The notes: generated by a model from the sequence alone, not told the origin. Shown: positions 1 to 11,729, counted from the stretch's first letter. The stretch: 64,000 nucleotides of DNA from Actinostola sp. cb2023 (GCA_033675265.1 JAUJYZ010001247.1:62001-126000); one strand, 5' to 3'. Made by a program: numbers and translations.

Positions 1-2
1 TT

Positions 3-769
3 TACAACGGTAAATTATTTGGGTTGCGCTCGAAAGAGCATAGGAATTTAAGGTGCTACAATTTTAGAATAGATTTTGAGTCAGTCACCTACGATAAAGT
101 TTCTCAAAAACCTACCACGGTGGTTTGAAAGATTTAAAGTATAAACCCAGAGTAGTTAAACACGTTTGCTGCGCTGGCAAAGATGTCAATCATCAGCCGT
201 GTATAGTAAATTGTTATGCAACTTATATGGAGAAAGTTAAACATCTAGCTAAGGATATAGATGCATTTTATTTCAAGCCAAATCCAAATACTCAGGTTTT
301 CACTTTTTGCAGTTCACCTGTAGGTATTAATACGCTAAACAAAATTTTGCCTAACTTGTGTGAAAAAGCTGGTTTGGAACGTAAGACGTCACATTGTTTA
401 AGAATAACTTGCGCTTCACGTTTGTTTCAAAATCAGGTAGAGGAGAAATTGATACGTGTTAGGACAGGCCATCGATCGAATGCTTTGTTTAAGTATGAAA
501 AATCTAGCTTACAACAACAAACGATGGTCAGCAATCTGCTTGGACCACCGGTCGCAAATCAAAACGCTACCACTACCACTAAAGCTAGTTCTCCTGAAAC
601 AGATATAAGTGCCGAGAGCGGCTTAAACGATTTAGATCTTGAATCGTTAGATTTCGAAGTCGCAGATGAATTGTTAGGTAGCATGGTTTTACCAGATACT
701 TCTAACGTAGACAAAGTTGTATCGTCGGGCTCGGTATTCAATAATTGTACTTTTCATTTCAATAAATAA
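3..769 (+). pseudogene. Crypton-like tyrosine recombinase (C-terminal part)
   Basis: This is the C-terminal half of a tyrosine recombinase of the Crypton/DUF3504 type, a DNA strand-exchange enzyme. It is open from the window edge and contains a GLRSKEHRNLR segment that would hold the first catalytic Arg. It then has HCLR (H-x-x-R), TGHRS (second His) and FKYEK (candidate tyrosine nucleophile). The C-terminus ends in NNCTFHFNK, like the asparagine/cysteine tail I know from Crypton-derived proteins. The reading frame breaks once: the upstream frame stops at 126-128 and the protein continues in another frame from about 125. The N-terminus lies outside the window. Family assignment is fairly sure; whether the break is real or a sequence error is not known. 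Confidence 0.75.
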
Positions 770-2374
770 GCCACACAATTAAAATAAATGTTCTGATTAT
801 TCAAATTAATGGCTGTTATATTTTATTTCTACTATCTATGAACATGAAGCATTATATAGCATCACACGTGGCATTATATATTAATATTAATATATAATGC
901 AACGTGTGTCATTATATAATGCTTCATGTTCATTTACTTTCTATTATTCTTCTATTCTACCCCATTATTCCCCTGGGCCACATTCAAATCCCTCCCCGGG
1001 CTTTAAGTTTCAAACGCATTTTATGTAGTATAGAGTGCTTTCCTCGTGACCAGTGAGGAGCATCGGATTGGACAAAATGGTTATGAATTATTAATGAGTT
1101 TTTTAAGCTAACTTTAATCAAGCTTTAAGCTCCAATTGCTTAAAGTTCAACTTTATACAGATTTAAGCTCCTTTAAACTCTGGCTTAAAGTTACTTACAG
1201 AATTTTAAGCAGCTTTATGCAATGTTTAAATTTCCATAAACCTGCTTTTTCGCGCTGTGTGTTTTAACAACAACCACAGATTCATGAACTAACCATCCCC
1301 TCCCTACTACTAGTCCCCATTCCCCCTGTGACAGCCAAAGCAAAGCACATGGCGTCTGTTTACATTTCACACCTCAGGCTCAGATCAACGTCCAATACAC
1401 CCTAAAACCAAGGCTATAACAGTCGTTTTTATGTTTTTTTTCACAGAACTCTAGTCTATCAAACTCGGTGTATAATGAACACTGATCGCACACAATGCTT
1501 TTGGCTTTCGATATATCGGTCATCGTATAAATCACGATGGTTCTCTTTTGAACTCAGCCAAAGATGCGACAACTGGAAAGATGATCTTATTTCAAGCAAA
1601 AACTTACAAAAAACAGCAACAATTCAAAACATAACATATTGTGATACTTACACGACAAAGTGAAGGAATCTCAGAGAGAGCTTGAAACCCTTGTTTTCCC
1701 GGCAAAATCGCGATCAAACACTTCTGTCACACAATCTGCTGATAATTGACTGACTGAGTGTTTATTGACCTAATTAGTATGTGTAAAACGAAGCTATTTA
1801 CCTTTTCGTCATGTTCTCGTAAGATTTTTTAAAGCACTAAAGAGTGGCTTGCGGTTAAAAAGACAATATACAAAGAACCAAGTCCGACTTATTGATGATA
1901 AACAAACAAAATTTGACGGGAAAAGAGCCGACTATCTTGAAGAGTCGGAGGCTGCTCAGGTGAAGTCATTTAAAATATCCGAGTAAGAGTTTTTGGAAAT
2001 CAAGAAAGGAAAGAATAAACTTGTTAAAAATGGCTAAATTACAGCGAAAATCCTTGTATCGCGACCTTTCGTTTTGAAAACTGTGTAACAACGTCCTGTG
2101 TAACCAGAGGACGTGGTTACATAGCGAATACAAACTGATCGATCATACGAGATATATGTATACAGACTTTGAGAACTTCTAAATGGACACAAATATCAAG
2201 CACGAGGGCGAGTTTGATTACTGATCGATCGTACGAGCTTCTAAAATGACCACAAATATCAGATCGATTGTACGAGCTTCAAAATGGCCACAAATATAAA
2301 GTTAGAACTCCCTGTGGTTTTACTTTTTATTTTATTTTTGCTAGGTATAGTAACATAATTTTCTTTGTTTTCAG
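770..2374. other. Noncoding stretch with short repeats
   Basis: No convincing gene is visible here. It holds a perfect-ended palindrome at 839-932 (listed separately). Around 2120-2300 there are three diverged direct copies of a motif containing GATCGATCGTACGAGCTTC followed by a CCACAAATATC-like string. A possible exon-like open stretch lies at about 1875-1962 before a GT, but nothing supports it strongly. Confidence 0.5.
839..932. repeat. 94-bp palindrome (foldback)
   Basis: The two arms are about 46 bp each and meet near an AATATTAATATT centre. The ends read TGAACATGAAGCATTATATA and its complement. A few mismatches, such as AGCATC against AATGAC, separate the arms. It is either a small MITE-like foldback or an AT-rich cruciform-forming palindrome. 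No flanking duplication was established. Confidence 0.7.
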
Positions 2375-3061
2375 CTTCCAAATACAATTTAATAAAGCTT
2401 CTTTCGCAATACGAAGGCGTTAAGAAGACAGCAAATGCTGTGAAGACTAAGCAAAAAAAAAGTCAATGAGGTACGCATATATTTTTTACAGTAAAGTTTG
2501 AATTTTCTAACTTCTAAAACAATATTTAATCTATGCGGATATATCAGCGTAATTGGAAATATTTACATTATGATTAAGAACGATCTACATATAAGAACGT
2601 TTACTAGCGGCATCTAATTTTTATATTATTAAAAATTACGTATTGAATATTTTTTTAACTATAGTAATTAGCACACTATGTAATTTTTATGATATTTACA
2701 CGGCTCAAAGGGGGAGAACTTCATTTATTTATGTGATTTGAATCCGTGGTTAAATAAAGTTTTTGATTTGATTTGATTTACATTATTATTAGGAAAGGAA
2801 AGCAGAGGAGCAGATCGAGGAAAGGGAAGAAGAAAAAAAGGAAAGGAAACAAGAGCAAGAGAAAAGGAAATCAGAAGAAAAGGAAAGAAAACAAGAAGAA
2901 AAGGAAAAAAAACAAGAAGAAAAGGAAAGAAAACAAGACGAAATGGAAAGAATGCAAAAAGAGAAAGAAAACAAAATTCAAGAGACAGAGAGGAGTAGAA
3001 TTTTGTCCAGAATTTCAATGATTATGTCGGAAATGTTTTCTTTTGAAGATGATAATACATG
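2375..3061 (+). pseudogene. Two-exon coiled-coil gene remnant
   Basis: This looks like the 3' part of a spliced gene. Exon A (2375-2470) follows a TTTTCAG acceptor and ends ATGAG|GTACGC; it begins SKYNLIKLLSQYEGVKK. Exon B (2793-3061) follows TTATTAG and encodes a highly charged coiled coil (repeats of EEKERKQ) ending MFSFEDDNT before a TGA. The two exons share a frame only if a 9-A tract at 2453-2461 had eight A's; as written, exon A ends at a TGA. The layout resembles Myb/SANT-like DNA-binding proteins with a coiled-coil tail, but I cannot assign a family. Upstream exons were not found. Confidence 0.4.
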
Positions 3062-3256
3062 ACACAGTAAGCTTCTACATTAATTAGAATCTGTATGGTT
3101 TAACAGGCTATGTACATGTATATATATATAACCAATGTGTATACTACTCAGTTTTTGAGTACATAGAGTTTAATACAATTTGTTTCGTAGACCGACGTGA
3201 AGTCGGTCCACTCTTCAGTTAATCTCTATACACTGAAGCAATTGTCAAGAGCTACA

Positions 3257-3292
3257 CACGGTGGCCACGCGCGCGCTCAAAAATGCCGGGGT
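3257..3292 (+). repeat. Left TIR of copy 1
   Basis: This 36-bp repeat is identical to the reverse complement of 11536-11571. It starts CACGGTGGCC and runs through a CGCGCGC tract and CAAAAATGCCGGGGT. The accessory gene's ATG lies 49 bp inside it. A 7-bp-stem hairpin (3190-3208) lies just outside. Confidence 0.92.
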
Positions 3293-3340
3293 TCGCCATT
3301 CATTACTGTACAGCGGTTTTACGTATGAAATATATTCAAA

Positions 3341-4637
3341 ATGGCGGCAAGTTTAACGGTTCAGGAAGTGTTGGGCGAGGTGTGGAGAGAAAGTGACGAT
3401 GAAAGAAGTGATGATGAGGTGATAGAGGAAGTGGATAGGGAGAAGGAAACGTTGGTGGAGTGGATTGGGAAGTTTGAAGGGGGAGATGGTTTTGATGATG
3501 AGTATTTTAGAGGGAAAGCGATGGAGTTGATGCTGCCAGTTGCTCACTTGTCGGCTGGGCTGAAGAACTACAGTTCATCTGAGGCCGATACTCGAACAAA
3601 AGGTACACATTTTAAAACTAAGCATAACAAAAGTATTTGGAATTTATTTCAAAAGGCTGTTTTGATCATTGCTGTGAGATTCACATTAATATTGTGTCCC
3701 TTTTTTGTTGTAGGAACTTGCACCTCCTCAGATATTCATCGATTTTTATAAGCTAATTAATCCATTTCAAATTAGTTACAGCTTCATTCATGATCACAAT
3801 AGGTCTTCAAGTTTTATCTGGTTTACATACGAACCCCCTACCAACGTTATAAATACTTTTAACGGCGAACTAATCCAGCTTGAAATGACTACTAATTCAT
3901 CACACACTATTTTAATTTATATGGATTATTTCTACATTTCGTCCAATTAATAAATTATACTAATTGTAAGGAAATTAGTGAGTTATACTTTGTTAATTAG
4001 GTACAGTTCAATCAGACTTTAATTCCCAGAATGAAACCACTTATTTGTTATTCTTAGCTGAAACCATGATAAATAAAGGTTGTTGATTTTGCACATGTCA
4101 ATATTGTGTGTTTTTAATACCATAGTTGCCACTATACTGTCCTCTACTATAACAACTGGATCAGTTCTAGATCATGAAGTTAGACTGTGGCTAAAGTCCA
4201 TTTATAGACGGTTGGCAGGAAGGGTCTCACTAAGAAGGCCATACTATGCAGAGGTGCACCGTTCCATTCCCTATGCTGTTTTCCATTCTTTGTCGCTTGT
4301 GCTCAAGCAGTGTCCTCGTCAGTTCAAAGAACCTCTCTGTTACTCTGCAAGGAACAAGAAAGGGGAAGTGATCACCTTTACCACTATTGGGTCACTCATA
4401 TCATTCTTTTCTTTGATAACGGGAATAACTGAAGGTGAGGTAGGGCGATTCTTTAACCGCACATTGAAAGGCTTAAAGCGAAACAAGCACAGAGTCAAAT
4501 TGATTGTGGAGGAAACAAAAGATTTTGCCTTTGTGTATCAGAAGGGGAAAGGGCAAATGACCCTGCAATTCTATTATGGAGAATGGAACACTCACAACTA
4601 TCCTCAACATCCATGTCCACTAAATGTTGTTCTTTGA
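3341..4637 (+). CDS. Transposon accessory protein, two exons, intact
   Basis: I read this as a two-exon gene: exon 1 3341-3602, donor AAAAG|GTACAC, and exon 2 from 4126 after an ACCATAG acceptor to a stop at 4637. The junction is phase-compatible and gives about 257 residues. The N-terminus is acidic (ESDDERSDDEVIEEVD). The C-terminal half is basic with a W-L-K-S-I motif, an ARNKKGEV turn and a final YYGEWN. It aligns by eye with the minus-strand protein at 31819-32439 of copy 2: W-x-K-S-I, RP plus an aromatic, P-x-x-VF, F-x-Y-x-K and Y-G-x-x-N are in the same order. No domain is recognised and the function is unknown. Conservation at the same convergent position in two diverged elements suggests a transposition-related role, which is inference. 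The ATG has an AAAATGGCGG context. Confidence 0.65.
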
Positions 4638-4984
4638 ATAATTAATAATAATATAGGCTGGCCCCAAATTCACTGGCTTCAATGTTTTCTCAATATCAGT
4701 ACCCTTGAGAAATAAAACTATTATTTGAATTCGTTTGACGTATGCATAATACTAGCTTTCATGTCTTGCTGCTCAAATAATTTCAAGTAATTAACAATTA
4801 TTCCCCAAGAGGGTTGAAATGACAAAAACATTGAAGCCTGTGGACTTAAAAACACTTATCATATTCATTCATAATTCATGAGGAAAACACAATAGAAATC
4901 ACAACCATGGCAGAGCTTGTATTTCTGATGCAAAATCGTCTTGATTTGCATAGACTTTCATTTTGATTTTTTTGGCCAAACTTA

Positions 4985-5128
4985 CGAGAAGTGGTCGCTT
5001 ACGAGAGGTTCCAACTACATTTTGTATAGTGATTTGACTTGGAACTGAACTTTTGGTATTTTGGAAAACTGGTCGCTTAGCTAGGAGGTGGTCGCTTACG
5101 AGAATGGTTGCAACCAGAGGTTCTACTC
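4985..5128. mobile_element. Mariner-type MITE, left-truncated
   Basis: It shares GTGGTCGCTTACGAGA, TTGGTATTTTGGAAAACTGGTCGCTT and the right end CAACCAGAGGTTC with the copies at 5594-5715 and 6367-6562. The left terminal CAGTCGAACC is missing. Confidence 0.6.
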
Positions 5129-5306
5129 TATCTTATCGAATTCATGAATAATTCATGAGGAAAATACAATAGAAATCATAAGCGTAGCAGACATAATCGG
5201 ATACAGAATCGTCCTCATTTGCATCCAACTTTAACTTGGATTTTCTCGGCCAAACTGTTTCCTATCATCCAAATTATAGTAAAACTTCCACTTACACATC
5301 GTTGGA

Positions 5307-5421
5307 TTCGATAAGTCAGATACAATATTCGTGTCCGAACTGTATGGTATTTACAATGACTCGCCTTCGGATCGCCATTGTAAATACCATACAGTTCGGC
5401 CGCTCATATTGAATCTATTAC
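5307..5421. repeat. 115-bp foldback
   Basis: Inverted arms share CCGAACTGTATGGTATTTAC and its complement around a CGCCTTCGGATCG centre. The outer arms, AGATACAATATT against AATATTG/GAATCT, are weaker. Confidence 0.65.
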
Positions 5422-5593
5422 TTGAAAATTATAGTAGAACATGATTGTATATCTTATACAACACAGCCGGTGATATTGTATCTACATGTATTGCTAAAAG
5501 TGTGAAACAGTACTAACTAAATATTACTATTTAGTGCTATGAAACAATATGAAAAAAGAATATTTCATCAACTTGCACCCTTGATTAGTACTA

Positions 5594-5715
5594 CAGTCGA
5601 ACCTCCCTTAAGCGACCACCCACGAGAGGTGGCTGAACTTTTTGGTATTTTGGAAAACTGGTCGCTTAAGAGAGGTGGTCGCTTACAAGAGTGGTCACAA
5701 CCGGAGGTTCAACTG
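5594..5715. mobile_element. 122-bp mariner-type MITE
   Basis: It is flanked by TA on both sides (5592-5593, 5716-5717). The ends are CAGTCGAACCTCC on the left and GGAGGTTCAACTG on the right, an inverted repeat with one mismatch in 13 bp. TA duplication and a CAGT terminus fit a Tc1/mariner or pogo family non-autonomous element. Confidence 0.8.
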
Positions 5716-6050
5716 TATGTTAGATTGAGTACTATTTCACGCTTTTAGTAATAGATACAATATGACTCTGGTTCAATTGTAAGTAAAATACTGTTTTACT
5801 TGTAACTTGTCAAAGTACATCCTCAACCACGTTTGAATATTAAAAAATTTCTTTAATAAATATAAGAAAAATATCAATCTTACAATGTACAATGTATATT
5901 AAATGTATATCAATAAAAAAATATACTACCTATTATTATAAAGCTGTTTTTTAAATTTATATTTACATACGGTATGTACATTTGTATAAATACATTGATG
6001 GTATAATAAATATAGATTCATGAATGAAAGCCATATTTGTACTCTATTCA

Positions 6051-6197
6051 TAGTGATTTTATTTAACCCGTGAAACAAAATATAATAGTCAATGTCTAAT
6101 AGTCAATACCAAACAAAACAAAAACAATGGAATTAGTGACTACTAATTAAGTGTATTAGACTAATATATATTTCATGGGTTAAATAAAATCGCTCTA
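6051..6197. mobile_element. MITE with TAGAG-type ends
   Basis: Foldback arms are TAGTGATTTTATTTAACCCG and the complement of AAATAAAATCGCTCTA, with a subterminal CCCGTGAAACA. The same terminal and subterminal words occur at 10182-10386, 55703-56007, 55766-55918 and 56344-56488, so this is a dispersed family. Confidence 0.7.
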
Positions 6198-6366
6198 ATT
6201 TCCTACAGTAAACAACAGCTTTGTAAACCATGAATAAGTTGACTTAGGTAGCTGATTTGACAAACCTGAACTCAGGTGGATAATAAATATATTATTAGAC
6301 AATTTTTGTGTGTAATATGGCTGGTTATATTTTACTAAATATTGTAAAACATCAAGCAGTCATATA

Positions 6367-6562
6367 CAGTCGAACCCCCCTTAAGCGACCACCCAAAATG
6401 TCAAGCTTTGTAGTCACTTATGAGAGGTGGACCGTCTCTTACAAGAGGTTCCCACTATAGTGATTTGACTTGGAACTGAACTTTAAAATTGGTATTTTGG
6501 AAAACTGGTTGCTTAGGAGTGGTGGTCGCATACAATAGTGGTCGCAACCAGAGGTTCAACTG
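6367..6562. mobile_element. 196-bp mariner-type MITE
   Basis: TA flanks both sides (6365-6366, 6563-6564). The left end is CAGTCGAACCCCCC and the right end AGAGGTTCAACTG. The internal sequence matches the copies at 4985-5128 and 5594-5715. Confidence 0.8.
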
Positions 6563-7820
6563 TATACTGTATTTATTAAATTATTAGGTGTATATATAAT
6601 GAGTAACTTCAAATGAAGTCTACTCGGTATATGTCAACTTTTTCCAAATTGTTAAATAAGAGAAGTTGATTGTTTTTAAAGACAGTATTTTGGGCTTATA
6701 CAGGCACCCCTGTGCTGTGTACTGTCTGATACATACATTACTATTAATTACCTTACTTATACTAATATCACCAGCCTTGTGTCTATATTGTACAAAAATG
6801 CTCACTCACATAAGAATGTAGGTCTACCCCATGAAACTACATATATTATCAATCACTAGTTTTTTATCATTAAGATTGAGAAATACAAAAATATATTGTG
6901 CTTATATGTAGTGCCTGGCATTCCATATGATTGGGAATTGCTGCCCTGCAGCATACAGTGTACAACTGTATTTGTTTTAGCTATTAAAAAAAGTATGATA
7001 GGCAGTATAATTTAATTACCTTTTTAGACTGTGGTACCTTACTGCTCATCCCATTTACATGTTGCATAAATAACCAAGGTTTGGTAAATCATTGCCCAAA
7101 CAATTAATGTGTAACTTTGATTTAATATATATTATATATATTCAATTTCTTTGAATTATTTATAATTTTGCTCATACATGACCATATCACAAAGGCTCAT
7201 ATGTACCATACCCAAGTATAAAAAAAGCAAACAAAAAACAAAATGAACAGAATAATTATTACCGTAGTAACAGCAGATGTAACATGTACAAATGTCATAA
7301 GTAAAACTGGGTAAAAATAAATGTTCTTCCCTCCCTTTTTTATTTCTTGGGCCCTCACCCAACAAAATAGACATGTGAAAAGAAAAAGGTTTATAAATTG
7401 TTGATTAAAATTTAATAAATAATATTATCATATTCATTAATAATTTATGAGGAAAACACATTACTACTGGATCTGAAATACAAATGTATAATAATAATTT
7501 GGGGGGCTAATCATTCCTTCCTTGCAGCCGGTAGCTGAGTTAGGAAGGACGCAGCTCAACGTGGCCGAGTCGAAGGCATATATCATATACTTTTTTTGAT
7601 TCTCAAATGTCAGTACCCTAGTCAGTACTGGTTCAGTACCCTAGTGATTACTAAGGGTTTAATAATATAACATGAAATATGTGCACATCCTAAGAACATG
7701 CGATTTGATTGGTTGCTCAGCATGCATTGACGCACAAAGAGCCATATTCTATTTGTTGAATAGAATGTTAGAATGTATCAAGACCTGTCACACTAGTGTT
7801 ATTTTACCTGACCAATAACT

Positions 7821-10800
7821 TTATTTCCCATCAGGGGTCAACAGATTTTTTCCTGCCATCACAGATGCTAAGATCTTCCTTCTAAAGGGATGAAGACAAA
7901 ATTCACATTTCCTATCAGACATCTCTTTATGATATCCACAATAACAGTAACATGGATCACTCAATGCTCTTTCTGGGATATAACTCGTACTTCTTGACGT
8001 GGGTGGCTTAGAAATGTTATATCCCCTCTCACGTAGCCATACGAGGGACACATATTCATGCAAAAAAATCTGCTCCCATCTTGAATGGTGATTGGTGTTT
8101 TTGCTGTATCTGGCTATTGACATATGCTTAGACTCCCTGCCTTCCATCGAATTTAGACCAAGACCCAAGTCATACTTAGCCTTCATTTCCTTTACATGGA
8201 CAGGAACAACATGACCTAGATGCCAGATGGTAGGATGGAAGTCAAAGAACAAACTGTTAATTCCAAATAATATTTTACAATTTTGCTTGAGATCATTGAC
8301 CTGCACTTCAGAAATTTCCAAACGATTGAACAGTGAGACACAGTCCCTCAAGGTGAGACAAAGATAAGCAATAATATGTAGGGTACACTCACTTTGTGTT
8401 CCTTCTGCAAAAGACTTAAGAGATCCAATCAGAAACATAAAACCATTCAAAAAACCTCTGGATTCTTTCCCAGTAAAACGGCAATCAAAATTCTTACCTT
8501 CTCCTTTCGTGTCGTCGAACCATTTGATAATGTTCTTAGCAAGCCTGGATAAGTGGCATTCTGTTCTCATTGCCTGAATGTACTTATACAAAGCGGATGA
8601 TGACCTTATCTGAGAAAAAGTATTAACTGACGGGGGTATGTTAGATAAAGACAGGGCCTCTTTTAACAAATAACGATGTACAAGACCACAAGCATTATTC
8701 TTTAAGTGAAGGGGTTCAATATGAATATTATCTACTAGTTTACCAACAAGGGGAAGGAATTCTTGTCTGCTTTTACAGGATGAGATTAGGTTAGTAACCT
8801 TTGATCGTTTGGTTGTTTCCTTCAGCTTCTCTTTACTTTGTTTTTTCTTTAGATCTTCCACACGCTTTACCACTTTCACCCTATGCGAATACTCCCAAGG
8901 CCTCCATTTGTTTTTCTCTTCCTTTCCAAATGTACCATGCATGTCATTACCATTGTCTTTGGTAACATCTGCAAAAGAAGAGAAAAACTTGGCGCTGTTA
9001 GTGAGTTCTCCGGCAAGAAAAGCAATCATCTTCATGTCGTTAGGTAATTCCCCAACACGAAATTTAACATTTACAATAGTTCAATCATAATTATGTACAG
9101 TAAAAACATCATTTTCAATTGCAGCTATTTCATTTACAAGCATAGCTACATACCTTTGTACAGGAATACAAGTTTCATTACAATTAGCACCAAACAAAAT
9201 AAAATTCTCATTAGAACTCAAAACTCCTCTCCCAATATTCAAAAAACTCACTAACCAAACAAAAGCAGTGTCATACTTACCAAAGGGTGCACCATCCCCA
9301 CCCAATGATACAAAAAAAGTATATGGCTCATCAACCAAAGGAGTTCATAATCATTACTGCATAAATAGAACTTAGAAAGCATTAGTAAGCTTTCTTTAAA
9401 ATCCCGGTAGCATCCACGTACCTTCTGTTCTTCGGTTAACCCATAACAAAGAGAACTGTCATAAACACTGTATATTGTCCCAATGGGGATGGACTTTACA
9501 AAAGAAATAAGCTTGTTGTATGGTACCAGCCTAGGATATGGCAAATGAGCAATAGAGATACGCACAGTCTTCTTTGTTGTTACACTACGCTTAAAAGCAC
9601 TATCTCTATAAATTTTTCTATATTTTTTCTTACCCATCACACCCCCACTATAATACACACCTATACTCCTAGTCATATTTTCATTTGATTTTTCAAAGTG
9701 ACTAATTTTAGATTTATAAATTTGTGGCATTACCCCTTTAAGCATTTTCTTACTACTACTAATTACATCTTTCAAAACATTTTTAGTATATTTTTTTAGA
9801 GCTGCATCGATGAGACCAATTTGGGCTGGCTTGCTATCTTCATTTCCAGCTCCATGTATTTCTTTTGCTGCTTTAAATAGCTCCGATCTCCGCTGTGTCA
9901 CCACGGTGATACTCCCCTCGACCTTTCCATCTCTTAAACTTGTAGGTGTATTTTGCCTCATTTTTACTGATCTTTCTGGTAAAAAAATGCATTTACTTTG
10001 CCTTTCTGGACTACTTTCAAAACTTCCTCTAATATCCTCCATCTCCTCTACTTCTTCTACCATTTTCTCTACCTACAATTTGAAATAGATTAGATATTTA
10101 TATTCACCTCACCTGAATTCACTGATAAATTATACAGGATCTAAACTTGTAATGTAAGTTATGCCGGTACATGTAAGTCTTTAGAGCGCAGTCATTATAC
10201 CCGTGAAACAAAATCAAAGAAGTATATAATTGTATTTATTAATGGACAAGTAGGTGATATCATTCCTCACAGCCTATTTTATTGTTCTCATGGTGAAAAT
10301 AGTTTCTGTTTTAATAGTTGATAGTTTGGTGGTATTAAGTACCAACTATTTTATTTTTGTTTCACAGCTATAATGAGTGTGCTCTACCACTCTACATGTA
10401 CCAGTGTCACTTATACACATATTTTTTAATGCAACTCCGACCACTAAATATAGCTAACAACTGTCACACATATAAAATACTTGTTTAATAATGAAGTTAT
10501 CATTCAAAACATTTCATGATTAGTCGTATTTAAACAAATAAATGCCTTTGAACGTGTAATTAACAAGTGAATTTGCGTGCAGTGAGCAGCTGAGATGTTA
10601 CATGTTTTTTTTTATGAAAACTACTGAAAACTACTGCAACTCTTATTTGATTGACAACTGAGTCTTAGAGAAAATCATTATAAATATTTAAGGAGTTCTT
10701 ACCTTCTTTTCTAGAAAGCGAAGTCTATCGCTCTTTGCTTTCAACAGTTTCTCTTTAGCTGCCAATTGCTCTGACATATCGTCAAGCTGCTTGCAAACTT

Positions 10801-10885
10801 CGTCAATTTTTCTTTTGTCATTAATGACTTTTTGCCGCACCAGTTTGCGGTCTTTCATGTAATCACTGACTTTGAATCGCGGCAT
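7821..10885 (-). pseudogene. Transposase-like protein of copy 1 (broken)
   Basis: This is a large unrecognised protein. Exon 1 (10885-10703, 61 codons, phase 0, donor GAAG|GTAAGA) is a charged coiled coil starting MPRFKVSDYMKDRK. Exon 2 starts at 10072 after TTGTAG and runs to 7821. Blocks shared with copy 2 include LGGDGAPFGK, DMK followed by GEL, RFTGKESR, LGLGLNSMEGRESKH and a C-terminal CYCYCG followed by CEFC. By position, the D of DGAPFG, the D of DMK and the E of GRE could be a DDE triad, which is inference. The frame shifts near 9343 and an in-frame TGA lies at 9081-9083, so this copy is probably dead. Its position inside matched TIRs makes it the best transposase candidate. It converges on the accessory gene. 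Confidence 0.65.
10182..10386. mobile_element. MITE with TAGAG-type ends, in intron 1
   Basis: Arms TAGAGCGCAGTCATTATACC and the complement of AGCTATAATGAGTGTGCTCTA carry the subterminal GTGAAACAAAA. It lies wholly inside the 630-bp intron of the transposase-like gene. Confidence 0.7.
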
Positions 10886-11535
10886 TCTGTTTATGTTGTG
10901 ACTCAGAATGCAGAATTAATTAAACATAAAAAATAAAAACCGGCCAAGTACAGTCGAATGACCCGGCATCGTCACAAGCTGGTTGTATTTCCCGCCAACA
11001 GATCTCCTATTGCAATAACATTACGAACACTCTACGAAAAGCATATTCGAGTGTCGAATATTGTAGTTGCAACCAAAGGCAAAGCAATCCCTCGATTAGT
11101 GTCAAATATGGCCAGAAATCGGAGACTTTGAGATTCAATATATCGCGAATTAAGCACGAAAATCAATAAAACAAAAAGAAGGTGATTTCATTTGAACACT
11201 GGACATGTGTATGGTATATTCTTTTGATCGAAATAATTAAATCCTGAAAAAATAAAACAAGGGTCAAAATCTTACCTTTTGTAAACGAACGTCGTTTGAG
11301 AAACAATGACAGATTGCAGGATGCAGTAAAATATAAACGTCTTGAGAAAATACCACGAAGTTTGGTACCAAAATGGAGGTCAAAACAAGCATTGTCATTT
11401 GCCGTAATCTGATCGGTTGTCGAATCAAACCGACCGCCTCACGAAGCTCCGAAAGAAATGTCGTTAGCTGCTCGCTTAATTCGTTACCAGTCTCCCAGAA
11501 ATCAACGCGCGTCCAGTTTTCAAACAGTGAAAATT

Positions 11536-11571
11536 ACCCCGGCATTTTTGAGCGCGCGCGTGGCCACCGTG
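11536..11571 (-). repeat. Right TIR of copy 1
   Basis: It is the perfect inverted match of 3257-3292, followed directly by ACA (11572-11574), the same three bases that precede the left TIR (3254-3256). Confidence 0.92.
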
Positions 11572-11729
11572 ACAACAACAATATGATCGCGTCAGTATCG
11601 TAAACCGTTGAATAGTTGCGCGCGCTAAATAGTTGCACGCGCTAATGTGATTGCATGTTACATTCTACAAACCGAAGCATGTAACAAATAAATAAATACA
11701 TAGATACATAGACTACAGTAAAGATTAGC

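Larger units (their letters stand above)
4638..7820. other. Central noncoding part of copy 1 with MITEs
   Basis: No gene is supported here. The stretch carries three mariner-type MITEs, one foldback and one TAGAG-type MITE (listed separately). It also has a roughly 120-bp direct repeat (about 4861-4983 and 5140-5262, sharing AATTCATGAGGAAAA and AATAGAAATCA) with a shorter relative near 7430. The remainder is AT-rich with no visible structure. Confidence 0.6.
3257..11571. mobile_element. Two-gene DNA transposon, copy 1 (36-bp TIRs)
   Basis: An 8.3-kb element is bounded by perfect 36-bp terminal inverted repeats beginning CACGGTGGCCACGCGCGCGC. ACA flanks both ends directly and is a candidate 3-bp target duplication. 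Inside are two convergent genes: a spliced accessory gene (+, 3341-4637) and a large transposase-like gene (-, 10885-7821). The centre (4638-7820) is filled with small MITEs. CAC-type termini and a 2-3-bp duplication are features of CMC/EnSpm (CACTA) elements, but the protein is not one I can place in a named superfamily. Copy 2 at about 23.9-32.6 kb has the same gene order and convergence. Confidence 0.85.

Noticed and set aside
1475..1663. 62-residue open frame
   Set aside because: No homology, codon pattern or neighbouring signal; length is expected by chance.
2773..3021. Lys/Arg-rich 82-residue open frame
   Set aside because: It is the wrong frame of the GA-rich coiled-coil exon; the Glu-rich frame fits the splice acceptor and gives a sensible C-terminus.
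3715..3950. Second long open frame (ELAPPQIFIDFYKLINPFQ) after a TTGTAG acceptor
   Set aside because: It is not phase-compatible with exon 1, whereas the acceptor at 4124-4125 is, and the downstream exon has a homologue in copy 2.
7500..7570. tRNA-like appearance of a GC-rich patch
   Set aside because: No cloverleaf, A-box or B-box could be built.
8809..9090. Plus-strand frames opposite the transposase-like gene
   Set aside because: They are antisense shadows; the minus-strand frame has homology with copy 2.
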